Positions 63,750-64,000 of a DNA stretch of 64,000 nt are shown here, piece by piece (within the stretch, counting starts at the first letter, position 1; every line of letters starts with the position of its first letter). The stretch comes from Phaeodactylibacter xiamenensis (lineage in GTDB: Bacteria > Bacteroidota > Bacteroidia > Chitinophagales > Saprospiraceae). Below the pieces are notes generated by a model. The model ran no database searches. It was given only the letters and a program-made list of their open reading frames with translations, and had not been told where the DNA came from. The stretch is from contig NZ_JPOS01000039.1 in NCBI RefSeq assembly GCF_000759025.1, positions 1-64,000 of the forward strand, read 5' to 3'. The translations under genes were made by a program, and so were the position numbers.

Positions 63750-63969
63750 TGACAACACAAAAGTTAAAAAACATCATCAACCATTACAAAAAAAGGGCGC
63801 GGAAAAATTATTGGGAATGAAATTGCGCGATAAGTGCATAAGAAAAGTAAATTTGCCAGATCCATTTCAAACTGATGAATTAACACCTGCTGAAATTGAA
63901 GACATCCTTTGCATTTACAAAGACAGGTTTGACAAAGTCGAAATAGAAAAAATAAAAAACTGCAGCTGA
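63750..63969 (+). pseudogene. Short reading frame broken at an A7 tract
   Basis: ATG 63750 encodes MTTQKLKNIINHYKK and then loses frame. A second frame continues as GAEKLLGMKLRDK to KIKNCS, stop 63967-63969. The switch coincides with seven A at about 63785-63791; one more A would join them into about 73 residues. It could be a sequencing error, a real mutation or slippage. Low GC, like the region around it. No family recognised. Confidence 0.5.
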
Positions 63970-64000
63970 TCAAGTCGTGACTACTAATGCTTAAGCCAGT

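Overview
The window reads as chromosome of a Bacteroidota bacterium, most likely Saprospiria (Lewinella/Phaeodactylibacter type). The reasons are the order of the division and cell wall (dcw) cluster, which lacks murF and ddl; a type IX secretion tail on a large surface protein; lipoproteins with Bacteroidota lipoboxes; TAnnTTTG-type promoter elements; and a moderate GC content. The exact genus is inferred.

Layout. 1-189 is the end of a transposase. 655-16367 is a complete dcw cluster on the + strand (mraZ, rsmH, ftsL, ftsI, murE, mraY, murD, ftsW, murG, murC, ftsQ, ftsA, ftsZ), closed by a terminator. 17171-24218 is a three-gene conflict-type operon: a coiled-coil/iSTAND-like protein, a MoxR AAA+ ATPase, and a 1673-residue membrane protein with a vWA-like region, PKD domains and a C-terminal FGE/C-type-lectin-fold domain. 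24337-24810 holds a template repeat of a diversity-generating retroelement (DGR), split by a small GIY-YIG mobile element and by a 55-nt hairpin. 25454-32318 has a MITE and three minus-strand surface or outer-membrane genes. 32618-37312 holds two sulfotransferases facing four glycan-synthesis genes. 37384-45270 has a sphingosine-phosphate-lyase-like enzyme, a TerB-like protein, TerC, a degenerate UmuD-like protein, a complete IS66-type element with its 8-bp target duplication, and transketolase. 45476-46690 is a RAYT transposase inside its own REP array. 46778-48589 is a caspase-FGE protein, the second DGR target. 49103-51992 has two Uma2 nucleases with duplicated flanks around an AT-rich Fic gene. 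52257-61768 is mostly metabolic. 61799-63969 is an accessory end: a phosphoesterase remnant, a controller-type (C-protein) regulator with C-boxes, and a candidate toxin/immunity pair.

The main discovery is the diversified sensor system. The template repeat is full of AAC/AAT codons and matches the 3' ends of two genes 24 kb apart. The differences are concentrated at template adenines, as expected of adenine-specific retromutagenesis. One target is a caspase and the other a membrane vWA protein encoded with MoxR and an iSTAND-like protein. I infer two immune or self-recognition receptors with hypervariable ligand domains, fed by one template. No reverse transcriptase is visible in the window, and the template is broken by two insertions with related CCCTGTG(A/G)AAT ends, so this DGR may be inactive or may depend on an enzyme elsewhere.

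All coordinates, alignments and counts were made by eye.
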